Shown here: positions 27,886 through 36,154 of the stretch, one piece after another
How the letters are laid out: each line of letters begins with the position of its first letter
Numbering within the stretch: position 1 is the stretch's first letter
Origin: a virus
IMG/VR virus record: IMGVR_UViG_3300025087_000156
Coordinates: 1 to 42,236 of that record
Reading direction: 5' to 3' (one strand)
DNA length: 42,236 nucleotides
The notes under the pieces: generated by a model
What the model was told of the DNA's origin: nothing
What the model saw: only the letters and a program-made list of their open reading frames with translations
Database searches by the model: none
Position numbers and translations under genes: made by a program

Positions 27886-30201
27886 ATGAGTGTAAAGATA
27901 GGGAAAGTTCCAACGACAAAAGTTCTGAAATTAGTAAGTTATACTACGGCGAATTTGCCTACAGGAACTAATTTAAATCCGTCTATTGCTTGGGATAGCA
28001 CGACTGGGACAGTTAAACGTTACAATGGCACAAATTGGACGAATATAGGCGTATCTGGTAGTGCAGGAACGTTAGATGATAGCTATGATAGTGGTGGTGC
28101 AGGTGCGGGAAGAACCATAACAGTTGATGCTGGAGCTTTAACTCTTACTGGTTCTGTTCAGGTGGTTCTCGCAATAACGCAATCCGACAACTTCGGCGGA
28201 ATGACAATCAATAAAGCGGGTGCGGGTGCAGGCGCATTGATTGCACTAACTAATTCGGGGACTGGCAACGATATTACCGGTAATGCTGGTAATTGGTTGG
28301 TTACAGCTGCAGGTAACGCTACATTCGTAGATGTTGCGGCAACTACACTTACGGCTGCTACGGTTAGGTCGGCTGCTTCTGGTGCCGTTAATTTGGCGGT
28401 AGATGCTTCTACCACTGGAACAATAACACTTGGCGGAACATCTACAGGTGCTATCACACTTGGCAGGGCAACATCTCTATCAAGCACATTGGCGGTAACT
28501 GGAGCTACGACATTAAATGCTGGTTTAACCCAAAGTGGCGGTAATGTGTCAAGCACGGTATCCGCAACAACGGGCGATGGCGTTTTAATTGATGGCTCTA
28601 CGGTTACGACAGGTAATGTGTTTAGGATTGAGTATGATGCGGCTCTTGCTGGGGCGGGTTTTGGTGCTATATCGGTAACGGAAGATGGCTCTGAAGTATG
28701 GGTGGTGGGTGAGGATGGCAACACTACAATAGCTGGAACAGCTCTTGGCACGAATGCTTTAACGCTTACTACGGGCGATTTAACTGTAACTGATGGTAAT
28801 GTCAATATCACTACATCAACGGCTTCGGCGGCTGATATAGTTGACATTACAAGAGGCAATTCTGCTACAAATGGACACGCTATTGATATAGCAATGGGAA
28901 CTGCGGCGATTGCTGGTAATGCACTGAACATCAACTTTGGTAATGGTGCATCTACTGGACACGCAATAGCCCTTACTTATTCTGGTGCTAATACAGGCGA
29001 TGCTCTGAACCTGAATATGACAAGCAATGTTGCTGGTGGGGCATTAGTTGTAACTGGTGCTGGGACAAGAACGGATAGGTTAGTATCCTTAACGGATAGT
29101 TCTGGTGCAGCAGGCGCCGAGACAGTGTTTATTCAAAAAACAGCTGGCGCTGCGAGTATGATTTTACTCGACAACAATGGCGTTGCAGGTAGTGATACTC
29201 TTGAAATAGACCACGACGGTAATGTTACTGGTAGGGGTATCTACATTCACGGCGCAGCGTGGACTGGAACTGCAAGCGAGGGGTTGCTTGATATACAGAC
29301 CTCAGGCACATCAATAAGCGCTGGCAAGGGTATAGTGCTTAACCTCGCCAATACGGGTCAGCACGCAGCAGCTATAGACGGTTCTGCATTAGACATAACT
29401 GACGCCGCTACGGCGCCAGGTGCGGGGACAAGCTATGCGGTCAGGATAGGTGCTACTAATATAGAGGCATTGCACGTTGATGTTGGGCAGTCGTTATTTG
29501 ATGAGCTTGTTACTTTAGATGGCGGTGGACACTTAAACGATAATGACGGCTTAACGATAGGTAATGTTTCTGGCACACCAGACTTGAAGATATTCTCTGA
29601 TGCTACAAATACGATAGTAAATGTTGCTTCAGGGGCAATGAAGGTTGGTGATGCTGATGGCACGACTAACTATACACAATTTGCGAATGCTACAGGCGCT
29701 ATTACTTTTGTAGGAACTGCAAGACCTACCAAGAGTGAGTTTATACCTTATAATGTATTTACGTCTCACTCTGGCACACCAGCAATAGCGCAGGTAGGTG
29801 CAGGTATAGTTAGGGGTTGGGCTTTAGACGCTGATGGTGATGAAGCGATTGTATGCACATTTAGAGTGCCTGATAATATAGTTGCTGGGTCAACGGCGAC
29901 TGCATATATTTACTGGGCGGCTAACGCTGTGGCAAATGACTGCCGTCTTGACTTAACAACGTTAGCAGTTTCTGAAAGCGGTGCATTGGCGGGGGCTGGA
30001 ACGACTAACTCCGTTACTGATACTACTGACGGAACGGCTAATGACCTTAATATAACAGCTGGTATTACGACTGCGGCTTTGACTGCTGGGCAGTTACTTG
30101 CTGTGCAGGTAAATCGTGATGCTAATCATGCTGCTGATACATTAGCGGTAGATGCCGTTATAGTTGGTGTTAGGATTGACTATAGTGCGGGTAGTGTATA
30201 A
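27886..30201 (+). CDS. Large repetitive Ala/Gly/Thr-rich virion fibre or decoration protein
   Basis: The 771-aa product begins with a module common at the start of phage appendages (LPTGTNLNPSIAWDSTTGTVKRYNGTNW). It continues with hundreds of residues of repetitive beta-rich sequence (TGTITLGGTSTGAITLGRAT, DLTVTDGNVNITTST) like a beta-helix or triple-beta fibre. The C-terminal about 130 residues (FTSHSGTPAIAQVGAG onward) look like a separate jelly-roll domain. Its composition and higher GC set it apart from neighbours. Lying after the capsid, it is perhaps a head fibre or tailspike. Exact role not determined. Confidence 0.7.
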   Translation: MSVKIGKVPTTKVLKLVSYTTANLPTGTNLNPSIAWDSTTGTVKRYNGTNWTNIGVSGSAGTLDDSYDSGGAGAGRTITVDAGALTLTGSVQVVLAITQSDNFGGMTINKAGAGAGALIALTNSGTGNDITGNAGNWLVTAAGNATFVDVAATTLTAATVRSAASGAVNLAVDASTTGTITLGGTSTGAITLGRATSLSSTLAVTGATTLNAGLTQSGGNVSSTVSATTGDGVLIDGSTVTTGNVFRIEYDAALAGAGFGAISVTEDGSEVWVVGEDGNTTIAGTALGTNALTLTTGDLTVTDGNVNITTSTASAADIVDITRGNSATNGHAIDIAMGTAAIAGNALNINFGNGASTGHAIALTYSGANTGDALNLNMTSNVAGGALVVTGAGTRTDRLVSLTDSSGAAGAETVFIQKTAGAASMILLDNNGVAGSDTLEIDHDGNVTGRGIYIHGAAWTGTASEGLLDIQTSGTSISAGKGIVLNLANTGQHAAAIDGSALDITDAATAPGAGTSYAVRIGATNIEALHVDVGQSLFDELVTLDGGGHLNDNDGLTIGNVSGTPDLKIFSDATNTIVNVASGAMKVGDADGTTNYTQFANATGAITFVGTARPTKSEFIPYNVFTSHSGTPAIAQVGAGIVRGWALDADGDEAIVCTFRVPDNIVAGSTATAYIYWAANAVANDCRLDLTTLAVSESGALAGAGTTNSVTDTTDGTANDLNITAGITTAALTAGQLLAVQVNRDANHAADTLAVDAVIVGVRIDYSAGSV

Positions 30202-30212
30202 AAAGTAAAAGA

Positions 30213-30274
30213 GTATTAGCTCTTTAGCAGAATTGGGCGGTTGCTAATACAGCCGCCTATGTTTTAATTTTTTA
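30213..30274 (+). promoter_or_regulatory. Structured intergenic RNA with interleaved stems
   Basis: A GTATTAGC (30213-30220), B GGGCGG (30235-30240), A' GCTAATAC (30243-30250), B' CCGCCT (30253-30258), then TATGTTTTAATTTTTT. A/A' is 8 perfect bp and B/B' 6 bp with one wobble, in the order A-B-A'-B'. A competing hairpin AAAGAG/CTCTTT spans part of A. Same architecture as at 4489 and 16207, here on the + strand and directly before the AGGAGG of the next gene. Confidence 0.5.
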
Positions 30275-30284
30275 GGAGGTTAGT

Positions 30285-30698
30285 ATGGTAGCAGGGACAA
30301 TAGATGTTAGCAGAGAGGAAATCGAGAGATGTAAGCCGAAGTATGAGAGCGAGGAAGTAAGGACGGCAAATGTAATCAAGAATTTACGCAAACGTGCAAA
30401 ACTGATTGAATATAGAGAGAAGGAATACGCTAAAGATATAGCAGACCTCAATGAAAAGATAGACCTTGCTACAACAAATGGGGAAGACGGGAAACGTAGA
30501 GCGATGGTAAAGAAAAGAGACGAACTTAATTACCTCTATGATGCGTGGAGAAAATTACAGGAGATGGGTATTCCTGTAAACGAACCTCCTAAGGTTGACC
30601 CTATAGCAGAAAAAGATAAGGAGATTGCACGGCTGACTAAAGAGTTGGAAAAGGTAAAAGCGAAGGATACAACCAATGTCAATGTCAATGCCAAATAG
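30285..30698 (+). CDS. Coiled-coil protein, 137 aa, unknown virion role
   Basis: TTAGGAGG is a strong ribosome site. Two long helices, about 18-95 and 105-130, with heptad-like Lys/Glu patterns (IADLNEKIDLATTNG, KDKEIARLTKELEKVKAKD) are separated by a proline-rich hinge. It probably oligomerises. It sits between capsid-side and tail-side genes. No family recognised. Confidence 0.65.
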   Translation: MVAGTIDVSREEIERCKPKYESEEVRTANVIKNLRKRAKLIEYREKEYAKDIADLNEKIDLATTNGEDGKRRAMVKKRDELNYLYDAWRKLQEMGIPVNEPPKVDPIAEKDKEIARLTKELEKVKAKDTTNVNVNAK

Positions 30699-31212
30699 TT
30701 ACCTTTATAGAGTTAAGGAATTGCCCGCAGGCGTGGGAATACCGCCTGATTTCGTTATGGCGGGCTTGCGGGCTATTGACCCAAGTTTTAATTTACTGTG
30801 GAATAACTTTGGTAAACGTTGGGAAGTATGGGATATGTCCGCATTTAAGAAGCCCTATATATTTACGGCATTTAATAGGTATCCTATATGGCAAGGGGAA
30901 GTTGAACGTATTCAACGGGTGGTGTATATAAATCGGGGGGGCGACCCGTTTAAGTGGGTAAAAAGAGAACAAGGTGCGGAGAAGGAAAAAAAGGATAGAA
31001 ACTTTTCTAATGTATGTAAAGATATAGCTGATGATAATAGGCGTGAATTTTTAGGGGTATCTGGCAATCGTGTTCCTTTTGTATCAATGTCGATACCCTC
31101 AACTTCTACGAATATTAAAAGAAAGAATAAAAAAAATGGCAGATTTACAAACACTAATAACAAACGCAAGACGCAAGGCAAACCAGCCCTCAACGCAAGG
31201 GGCGGTAGATAA
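30676..31212 (+). CDS. 178-aa protein with basic disordered tail
   Basis: Starts within a repeated ATGTCAATGTCAATG run (MSMSM), so the exact start is uncertain; it overlaps the coiled-coil gene by 23 bases. Residues 5-100 are aromatic-rich and compact (LRAIDPSFNLLWNNFGKRWEV). The last 45 are very basic (NIKRKNKKNGRFTN, NNKRKTQGKP). The tail may touch DNA or capsid. Function unknown. Confidence 0.6.
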   Translation: MSMSMPNSYLYRVKELPAGVGIPPDFVMAGLRAIDPSFNLLWNNFGKRWEVWDMSAFKKPYIFTAFNRYPIWQGEVERIQRVVYINRGGDPFKWVKREQGAEKEKKDRNFSNVCKDIADDNRREFLGVSGNRVPFVSMSIPSTSTNIKRKNKKNGRFTNTNNKRKTQGKPALNARGGR

Positions 31213-32023
31213 TGATAGTGAGGTGGCTGTCTATTTGAATGAGGCGCAGGGGATATTATATCAGTCCATTGTTGACGCTGATGAGACATTTTTTGAAGAA
31301 ATAGATACTTCGCTTGGATTTGTAGCAAGCCAAGAGGAATATACATTACCAGATGTTGTAAAAGACCGTAAAATTACCCTGATTGAAAGAACCGACACTA
31401 CACCAGAAACGATATTATGGGCGATTAGAAGGTCTGAACGAAATTGGTGGTATAATGCTTCGTTTGTAGAAAGATGCTTTTTGAGAGGGAATATATTAGG
31501 ATTGTCTCCTGCCCCGTCTTCTACGGTTGCTACTAATATTCAGATAACATATATACGTATGCTTGCGCCTATGCACTATGCTACGGCAGTAAGCGGGACA
31601 GCAAGTAATATAACATTTGCAAGTTCGTCCTCTATAACGGCGGGCAGTTTAACTATTTATCCACCTGCTTTATATGTAGGGGAAAAGATACGGATAATTT
31701 CAGGAACGGGGGTAGGGCAAGAGCGAACAATATCTGCTTATAATAGCTCTACTCGATTGGCAACTGTGAGTAGTAATTGGTCAACAACGCCAGACGCCAC
31801 CTCTGTTTATAGCATTGTGTCAAGTATCCCAGAGGATTTTCATTATGTAATGGAATGGTATGCGGCAATGATTATAGCTGGCAAAATTCCCAATAAGGAT
31901 AGAGCAGAATTTTGTGCAAAGATGTATGCTGACGGGATGGCGAAGCTAACAACATTTATCGAACGTCGTATAAAGTATGGCGGGGTTCACATATCGCAAG
32001 TAGCCGAAGATGACCAGTATTGA
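31136..32023 (+). CDS. Head-tail adaptor protein
   Basis: I start at ATG 31136 (MADLQTLITNARRKANQ), 295 aa, since the frame upstream of it overlaps the previous gene. The pattern DSEVAVYLNEAQGILYQSIVDAD...FFEE, VKDRKITLIERTD and a late EDFHYVMEWYAAMIIAG matches podovirus adaptors of the SU10/P22 gp4-like type. These form the first ring under the portal. A beta-rich insertion lies near 150-245. Gene order before the nozzle agrees. Confidence 0.75.
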   Translation: MADLQTLITNARRKANQPSTQGAVDNDSEVAVYLNEAQGILYQSIVDADETFFEEIDTSLGFVASQEEYTLPDVVKDRKITLIERTDTTPETILWAIRRSERNWWYNASFVERCFLRGNILGLSPAPSSTVATNIQITYIRMLAPMHYATAVSGTASNITFASSSSITAGSLTIYPPALYVGEKIRIISGTGVGQERTISAYNSSTRLATVSSNWSTTPDATSVYSIVSSIPEDFHYVMEWYAAMIIAGKIPNKDRAEFCAKMYADGMAKLTTFIERRIKYGGVHISQVAEDDQY

Positions 32024-32028
32024 AAATT

Positions 32029-34542
32029 ATGCCAGTATTTAAGATAGATAATTTTGAGGGCAGATTAAAGACGGCAAAGAATGCCACTGCATTGCAACTG
32101 AACGAAGCAATAGTATGCGAACAGGTGGACTATTTTGATGATGCGGGTGCATTAAAGCAGGGCGGTGGATTTGCTACCACATCTTATGCAAGTGGAACAT
32201 CTATTACTGGGCTTGATAGGTTTTATGAGAGTTCAGGTATAAGGGAATTAACCGTTGTGGATGAAGCAACTGCAACATTATATCCGAGTTCAGGAAGTAA
32301 TGGAACGCTTGCAGTTGGGGGGACAGCAAGGAAAAGGTTTGCGGGTGCTTATGATTTGAGGTTTGCAGTAGGGCAGGATATAGTGCCAAAAACTATTAAG
32401 GGATTGGGCAATCAATCATCTATTAGACGGATGGGATTTCAAGAGCCGTATTCTAATGACGGGACGGCTATATCTACTTACACCGCAGCGGCATTACCTG
32501 CGGATTCCACGCCAGCGTGGACAAAAGTAGGGACGCCTACAGAGAGCGTAGCAAGTAGTATTTTAACGACAGCACAAGGTTCATCGGGGATAGCGTATTA
32601 CACAATAAATACTTCTGCTGTTTCGGGAACGTCATTTATACGAATAAGTGCTAATGTTAGTATTACTTCTGGTGGTATAAATAAGACAGCAACGAGAGCG
32701 CCTGCGTTTATGTTTATAGATGATGGTGCAAAGATATGCGTGTTGGCGATATATGATGACGCATTGTCAGTTGGGTATTTTAGTGGCGCTCCGTCTAACA
32801 GCAATTTCGTGGAATTGGCAAGCGTATATCCTCTAAAAAACAACGATGGCTATCATATTTATTCGTTATGGAAGGATGGTAATAATTCCGTTAAGGTATA
32901 TAGGGATGGAGAATTAGCATTATATATTGCTTATTCTAAATTTGGTGCAACGCAGTCAGGTAAGAATGTAGGGTTTGGATTATCGACAACGTCCGCAATT
33001 ACTGTTAAGTGGAAATATGACACTGCCAATAACTTTTTAGGGACATTAGAGGGTGGGGGTGCGAGTGCGGCCGTATTGGCAAGATATTCTCAACCTATGA
33101 CGGCAGCGGTTGGTGCGGCGGGGGTATTGACGGGAACGTATTCTTATAAGGTTAGTTTTATATTTGAGGGTAATACATCAAGGGAATCGACAGCCAAGCC
33201 ATCTAATGGAATTGCGACTGTAATATTGGCAAGCCAGCAGGGAAGTTTAAGTAATATTCCTACGGGGACGTCCAATGGCATATCTGGTGTAACTGCAAGG
33301 AATATTTACAGAACGAGGGCAGTAGATGCAACAAGATGGTATTATGTAGCAACGATAAATGATGATACTACGACAACGTATACAGATAATACTGCTGATG
33401 CAAGTTTAGAGTTGAGGGAAGCGCCTAATAATAATGGCACTTCTCCTCCCACGCAATATATTGCAATATGGAGAGACAGGTGTTTTACTGCACGTTCACG
33501 TTTAGGGCAGTCATATCTATATTATTCTGCTAATGCTGGAGATGAAGTTAGCGACAGTTCACTTAATACTGAGGTTCACGGAGCAAACGTAGAGATATTC
33601 CCTGATACGTTTTTTATGCGTGTAGGGGATAATAATACTCCTATAACGGGACTTGCAGTGTTTTTAGATATGCTTATCGTGATGAAGGATGATAAAATTT
33701 ATACCGTTACTGGTTACACACCATCTAACTTTAGGTTGCGTCCTGTCGAAAGTGCTTACGGATGTTGCAGTGGAGACAGTGTGGCGGTGAGTGATTATAT
33801 GTTTTTCGTTTCACGTAATAAATCGGCGGGGATTTATCGGTTTGATGGCGCTACCGTGAGGTGTATATCGGAAGATATAAATCCTACGATTTGGGATGAT
33901 GTAACAACTAATCGAATGCAAAATGCAGTGGGTATTACATATAGAGGGCTTTACATTGTAAGTATAGAGACAAGTGCCGACACGCCATCCTCTAAAAACA
34001 ATCGGTTATTTATATACGAATGGAAAACTAACTCGTGGAGTATAAATAAAAATGTTGGTGCTACACATTTCACTGCATTCGGCGGTGTAGATGATACGGG
34101 AGCATTGTATTTTGCACACAGTAATACTGGTGGAATATACCAGCTATTCAGTGGCAATACATTGGCAGGAACAGGAATATCTACAAAATGGCGAACAGGA
34201 TGGTTACGTCCTATAGTTCAGGGGTTTAATGGTCGCCTTCAGATGAAAACTATAACCTTCTTGGTGCTTGCTACATCTAACGGAACTTTAACTGTTGACA
34301 GATATTATGATTTTCAATCGTCTGCTCAACGTAGTAATGCTACAGCGGTATTGACAAGTGGGTATTCAAAAAATGCCGATACTGTTATTGGTGATAGTAG
34401 AGGAGTGCGGAAATGGGAAGTAGTTTGTAATGCGTCAGAGGAACAATTCGATTATTTTAGTTTAGCTTTAACTATAACGGGCGCATCGAGTGGCTTTACT
34501 CTTTATAGTATAATATTTGATTTTGATTTAATAAAAGAATAG
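32029..34542 (+). CDS. Tail nozzle protein (tubular protein B-like)
   Basis: Start at ATG 32029 (MPVFKIDNFEG), no obvious ribosome site, 837 aa. The N-terminus and the C-terminal half (YLYYSANAGDEVSDSS, GLAVFLDMLIVMKDDKIYTVTG, DYMFFVSRNKSAGIYRFDG) follow the beta-propeller pattern of short-tail nozzles. Residues of about 140-330 look like an inserted sugar-binding (LamG-like) beta sandwich (VKVYRDGELALYIAYS). It should form the tail tip tube. The insertion could help with surface binding. Confidence 0.75.
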   Translation: MPVFKIDNFEGRLKTAKNATALQLNEAIVCEQVDYFDDAGALKQGGGFATTSYASGTSITGLDRFYESSGIRELTVVDEATATLYPSSGSNGTLAVGGTARKRFAGAYDLRFAVGQDIVPKTIKGLGNQSSIRRMGFQEPYSNDGTAISTYTAAALPADSTPAWTKVGTPTESVASSILTTAQGSSGIAYYTINTSAVSGTSFIRISANVSITSGGINKTATRAPAFMFIDDGAKICVLAIYDDALSVGYFSGAPSNSNFVELASVYPLKNNDGYHIYSLWKDGNNSVKVYRDGELALYIAYSKFGATQSGKNVGFGLSTTSAITVKWKYDTANNFLGTLEGGGASAAVLARYSQPMTAAVGAAGVLTGTYSYKVSFIFEGNTSRESTAKPSNGIATVILASQQGSLSNIPTGTSNGISGVTARNIYRTRAVDATRWYYVATINDDTTTTYTDNTADASLELREAPNNNGTSPPTQYIAIWRDRCFTARSRLGQSYLYYSANAGDEVSDSSLNTEVHGANVEIFPDTFFMRVGDNNTPITGLAVFLDMLIVMKDDKIYTVTGYTPSNFRLRPVESAYGCCSGDSVAVSDYMFFVSRNKSAGIYRFDGATVRCISEDINPTIWDDVTTNRMQNAVGITYRGLYIVSIETSADTPSSKNNRLFIYEWKTNSWSINKNVGATHFTAFGGVDDTGALYFAHSNTGGIYQLFSGNTLAGTGISTKWRTGWLRPIVQGFNGRLQMKTITFLVLATSNGTLTVDRYYDFQSSAQRSNATAVLTSGYSKNADTVIGDSRGVRKWEVVCNASEEQFDYFSLALTITGASSGFTLYSIIFDFDLIKE

Positions 34543-34551
34543 GAGAATTTT

Positions 34552-35100
34552 ATGGGATTATTTGGAAGCAGCAAGAAAGGAAAGCTAAAACGTCAGTGGT
34601 TTCAAGACCCTACGCAGTATTATAATCGTGTATTTGCGCCGCTTGAAACGGCTGAACGTGAGGCGTCAGTTCGTGGTATTGAGCAGTCAGGTTACGAAAC
34701 GGATGCGGCACGGCAGGCGGCGATTGCAAACTTACAGCAAAATCTTGAAAGCAGGGGAGTAGCCGCTGGCGGTATGCAAGGCGGAGTAGCAGAGAGAATG
34801 GGATTGCAGGGACAGAGGATGAAGAATCTTTATAGTCAAGGAGAGCGAGACAGGATAGCCAGATTGATAGGTGCTATGAGAGCCCAAGCAGGCAGCACGG
34901 CTGCGGAATTGGAATGGCAAAGAAAGATGGCTAATGCCAGTCGTAAGAAGAGGGGCGGGATAGGCGCATTGTTAGGAGGTGCAGCGGGATTTCTGTTAGG
35001 CGGTCCTGTTGGTGCGGGGTTAGGAATGTCAGCAGGTAATACTATGGAAACAGGATTTACAGGTGCTGGGCTTGGTTCTTCTATTGGTTCGGCTTTTTAA
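34552..35100 (+). CDS. Small ejection protein candidate with glycine-zipper C-terminus
   Basis: AGGAGAATTTT precedes the ATG (182 aa). A helical, Gln/Arg-rich middle (AARQAAIANLQQNLESRG, RIARLIGAMRAQAG) is followed by a Gly/Ala-rich hydrophobic end (GIGALLGGAAGFLLGGPVGAG). This layout is that of small internal virion proteins (T7 gp14/P22 gp7-like) that leave the capsid and form a channel in the membrane. Next to two larger internal proteins, as expected. Confidence 0.7.
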   Translation: MGLFGSSKKGKLKRQWFQDPTQYYNRVFAPLETAEREASVRGIEQSGYETDAARQAAIANLQQNLESRGVAAGGMQGGVAERMGLQGQRMKNLYSQGERDRIARLIGAMRAQAGSTAAELEWQRKMANASRKKRGGIGALLGGAAGFLLGGPVGAGLGMSAGNTMETGFTGAGLGSSIGSAF

Positions 35101-35113
35101 GGAGAATGATGAT

Positions 35114-36154
35114 ATGGCAATAGATTTTAGGAATTACTTGGGACGTAGAGGTCAAAAGCAATGGTATGAAGCAGGCGAAACAGAAGGCCCTATGGAGAAT
35201 TTAGGGAAGTTAGGTATTGGGGGTATTGCTCCGCCGTCCACTGCCGATACTGTGCCCTCGGCGTTATCGAATATTATAAATATTCAGAACCGAGAAAAGG
35301 GTCTCGTTCAGACAAATAATTTTGCTGGATATGTTCCGAGCAGATACCAGGGTATTTCGTATGACCCGACAAAGTTTCCTAAAGGGATACCTTCATTTTC
35401 GACTACACTGCCTGAAAATATATCTCCATTTCCACAAAGAGAAGAACCTAAAAGCGTAGAGACATTGTTACAGGGATTGGCGACAGTAGGTGATGTATTG
35501 CGTAAATCTCAAGGAGAGGAAAGTAATTTATTAGCACAAACCAGACAGCAATTGGAGGGGACAAGAGAAAAGAGGTATCAAAATGCGATACAGCAATATT
35601 ATAGGGAAAATCCAGAAGAATATATGAAAATGATGTATCCTATAACACCATTACAGAAAGAGGAACTTGCTCTTAAAAGCCGAGCATTAACCCAGCAAGG
35701 AGTGATAAGTCCATATCAGCAGGAGCAGTTAAAGTTAGAGAGAGAAAAGTTTAGAGGTAGCCAAATCCCTAAATCTAATGAATTGTCAAAAATGGCGAGG
35801 TTAGAAGGATTGATGAAGGCGTTTGATATGGCTACTAATGATAAGGAAAGGGAAATTCTATGGAATGAAATAAACATAATGCTAATGAATCCGCTAACGG
35901 GTGGAGTTAGTAGGGAGGGTAGCCCAATCCCGCCCGCCGATACGGGAATGGAGAGGTCTCGGCGAATAATAGAGAAATATCCATTATCAAAAGTAGAGAC
36001 AGAATTATTGGCACAAACTGGACAGCCAGCAGTTACGCAAAATGGGGATGATGATATAACTGAAGCATACAATTATTTAACTATAGAACGGGGATATAGT
36101 GATGAAGATGCAAGGGAAATTATAAGACAAGAGCAGGGAGTGGGAGGTAGATAA
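35114..36154 (+). CDS. Internal virion (ejection) protein candidate
   Basis: I start at ATG 35114 behind AAGGAGAATG (346 aa). N-terminal about 110 residues are Pro/Gly-rich and disordered; 115-230 is helical and Gln/Glu-rich (LLAQTRQQLEGTREKRYQNA, PYQQEQLKLEREKF). A short helical domain with YSDEDAREIIRQEQ ends the protein. Neither catalytic motif nor membrane helix is seen. Its place between the glycine-zipper protein and the giant protein suggests an ejected core protein. Confidence 0.6.
   Translation: MAIDFRNYLGRRGQKQWYEAGETEGPMENLGKLGIGGIAPPSTADTVPSALSNIINIQNREKGLVQTNNFAGYVPSRYQGISYDPTKFPKGIPSFSTTLPENISPFPQREEPKSVETLLQGLATVGDVLRKSQGEESNLLAQTRQQLEGTREKRYQNAIQQYYRENPEEYMKMMYPITPLQKEELALKSRALTQQGVISPYQQEQLKLEREKFRGSQIPKSNELSKMARLEGLMKAFDMATNDKEREILWNEINIMLMNPLTGGVSREGSPIPPADTGMERSRRIIEKYPLSKVETELLAQTGQPAVTQNGDDDITEAYNYLTIERGYSDEDAREIIRQEQGVGGR

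Noticed and set aside
28158-28934. 258-codon open frame on the - strand
   Set aside because: It is antisense to the repetitive fibre-like gene, whose codon use leaves the opposite frame open. No start signal.
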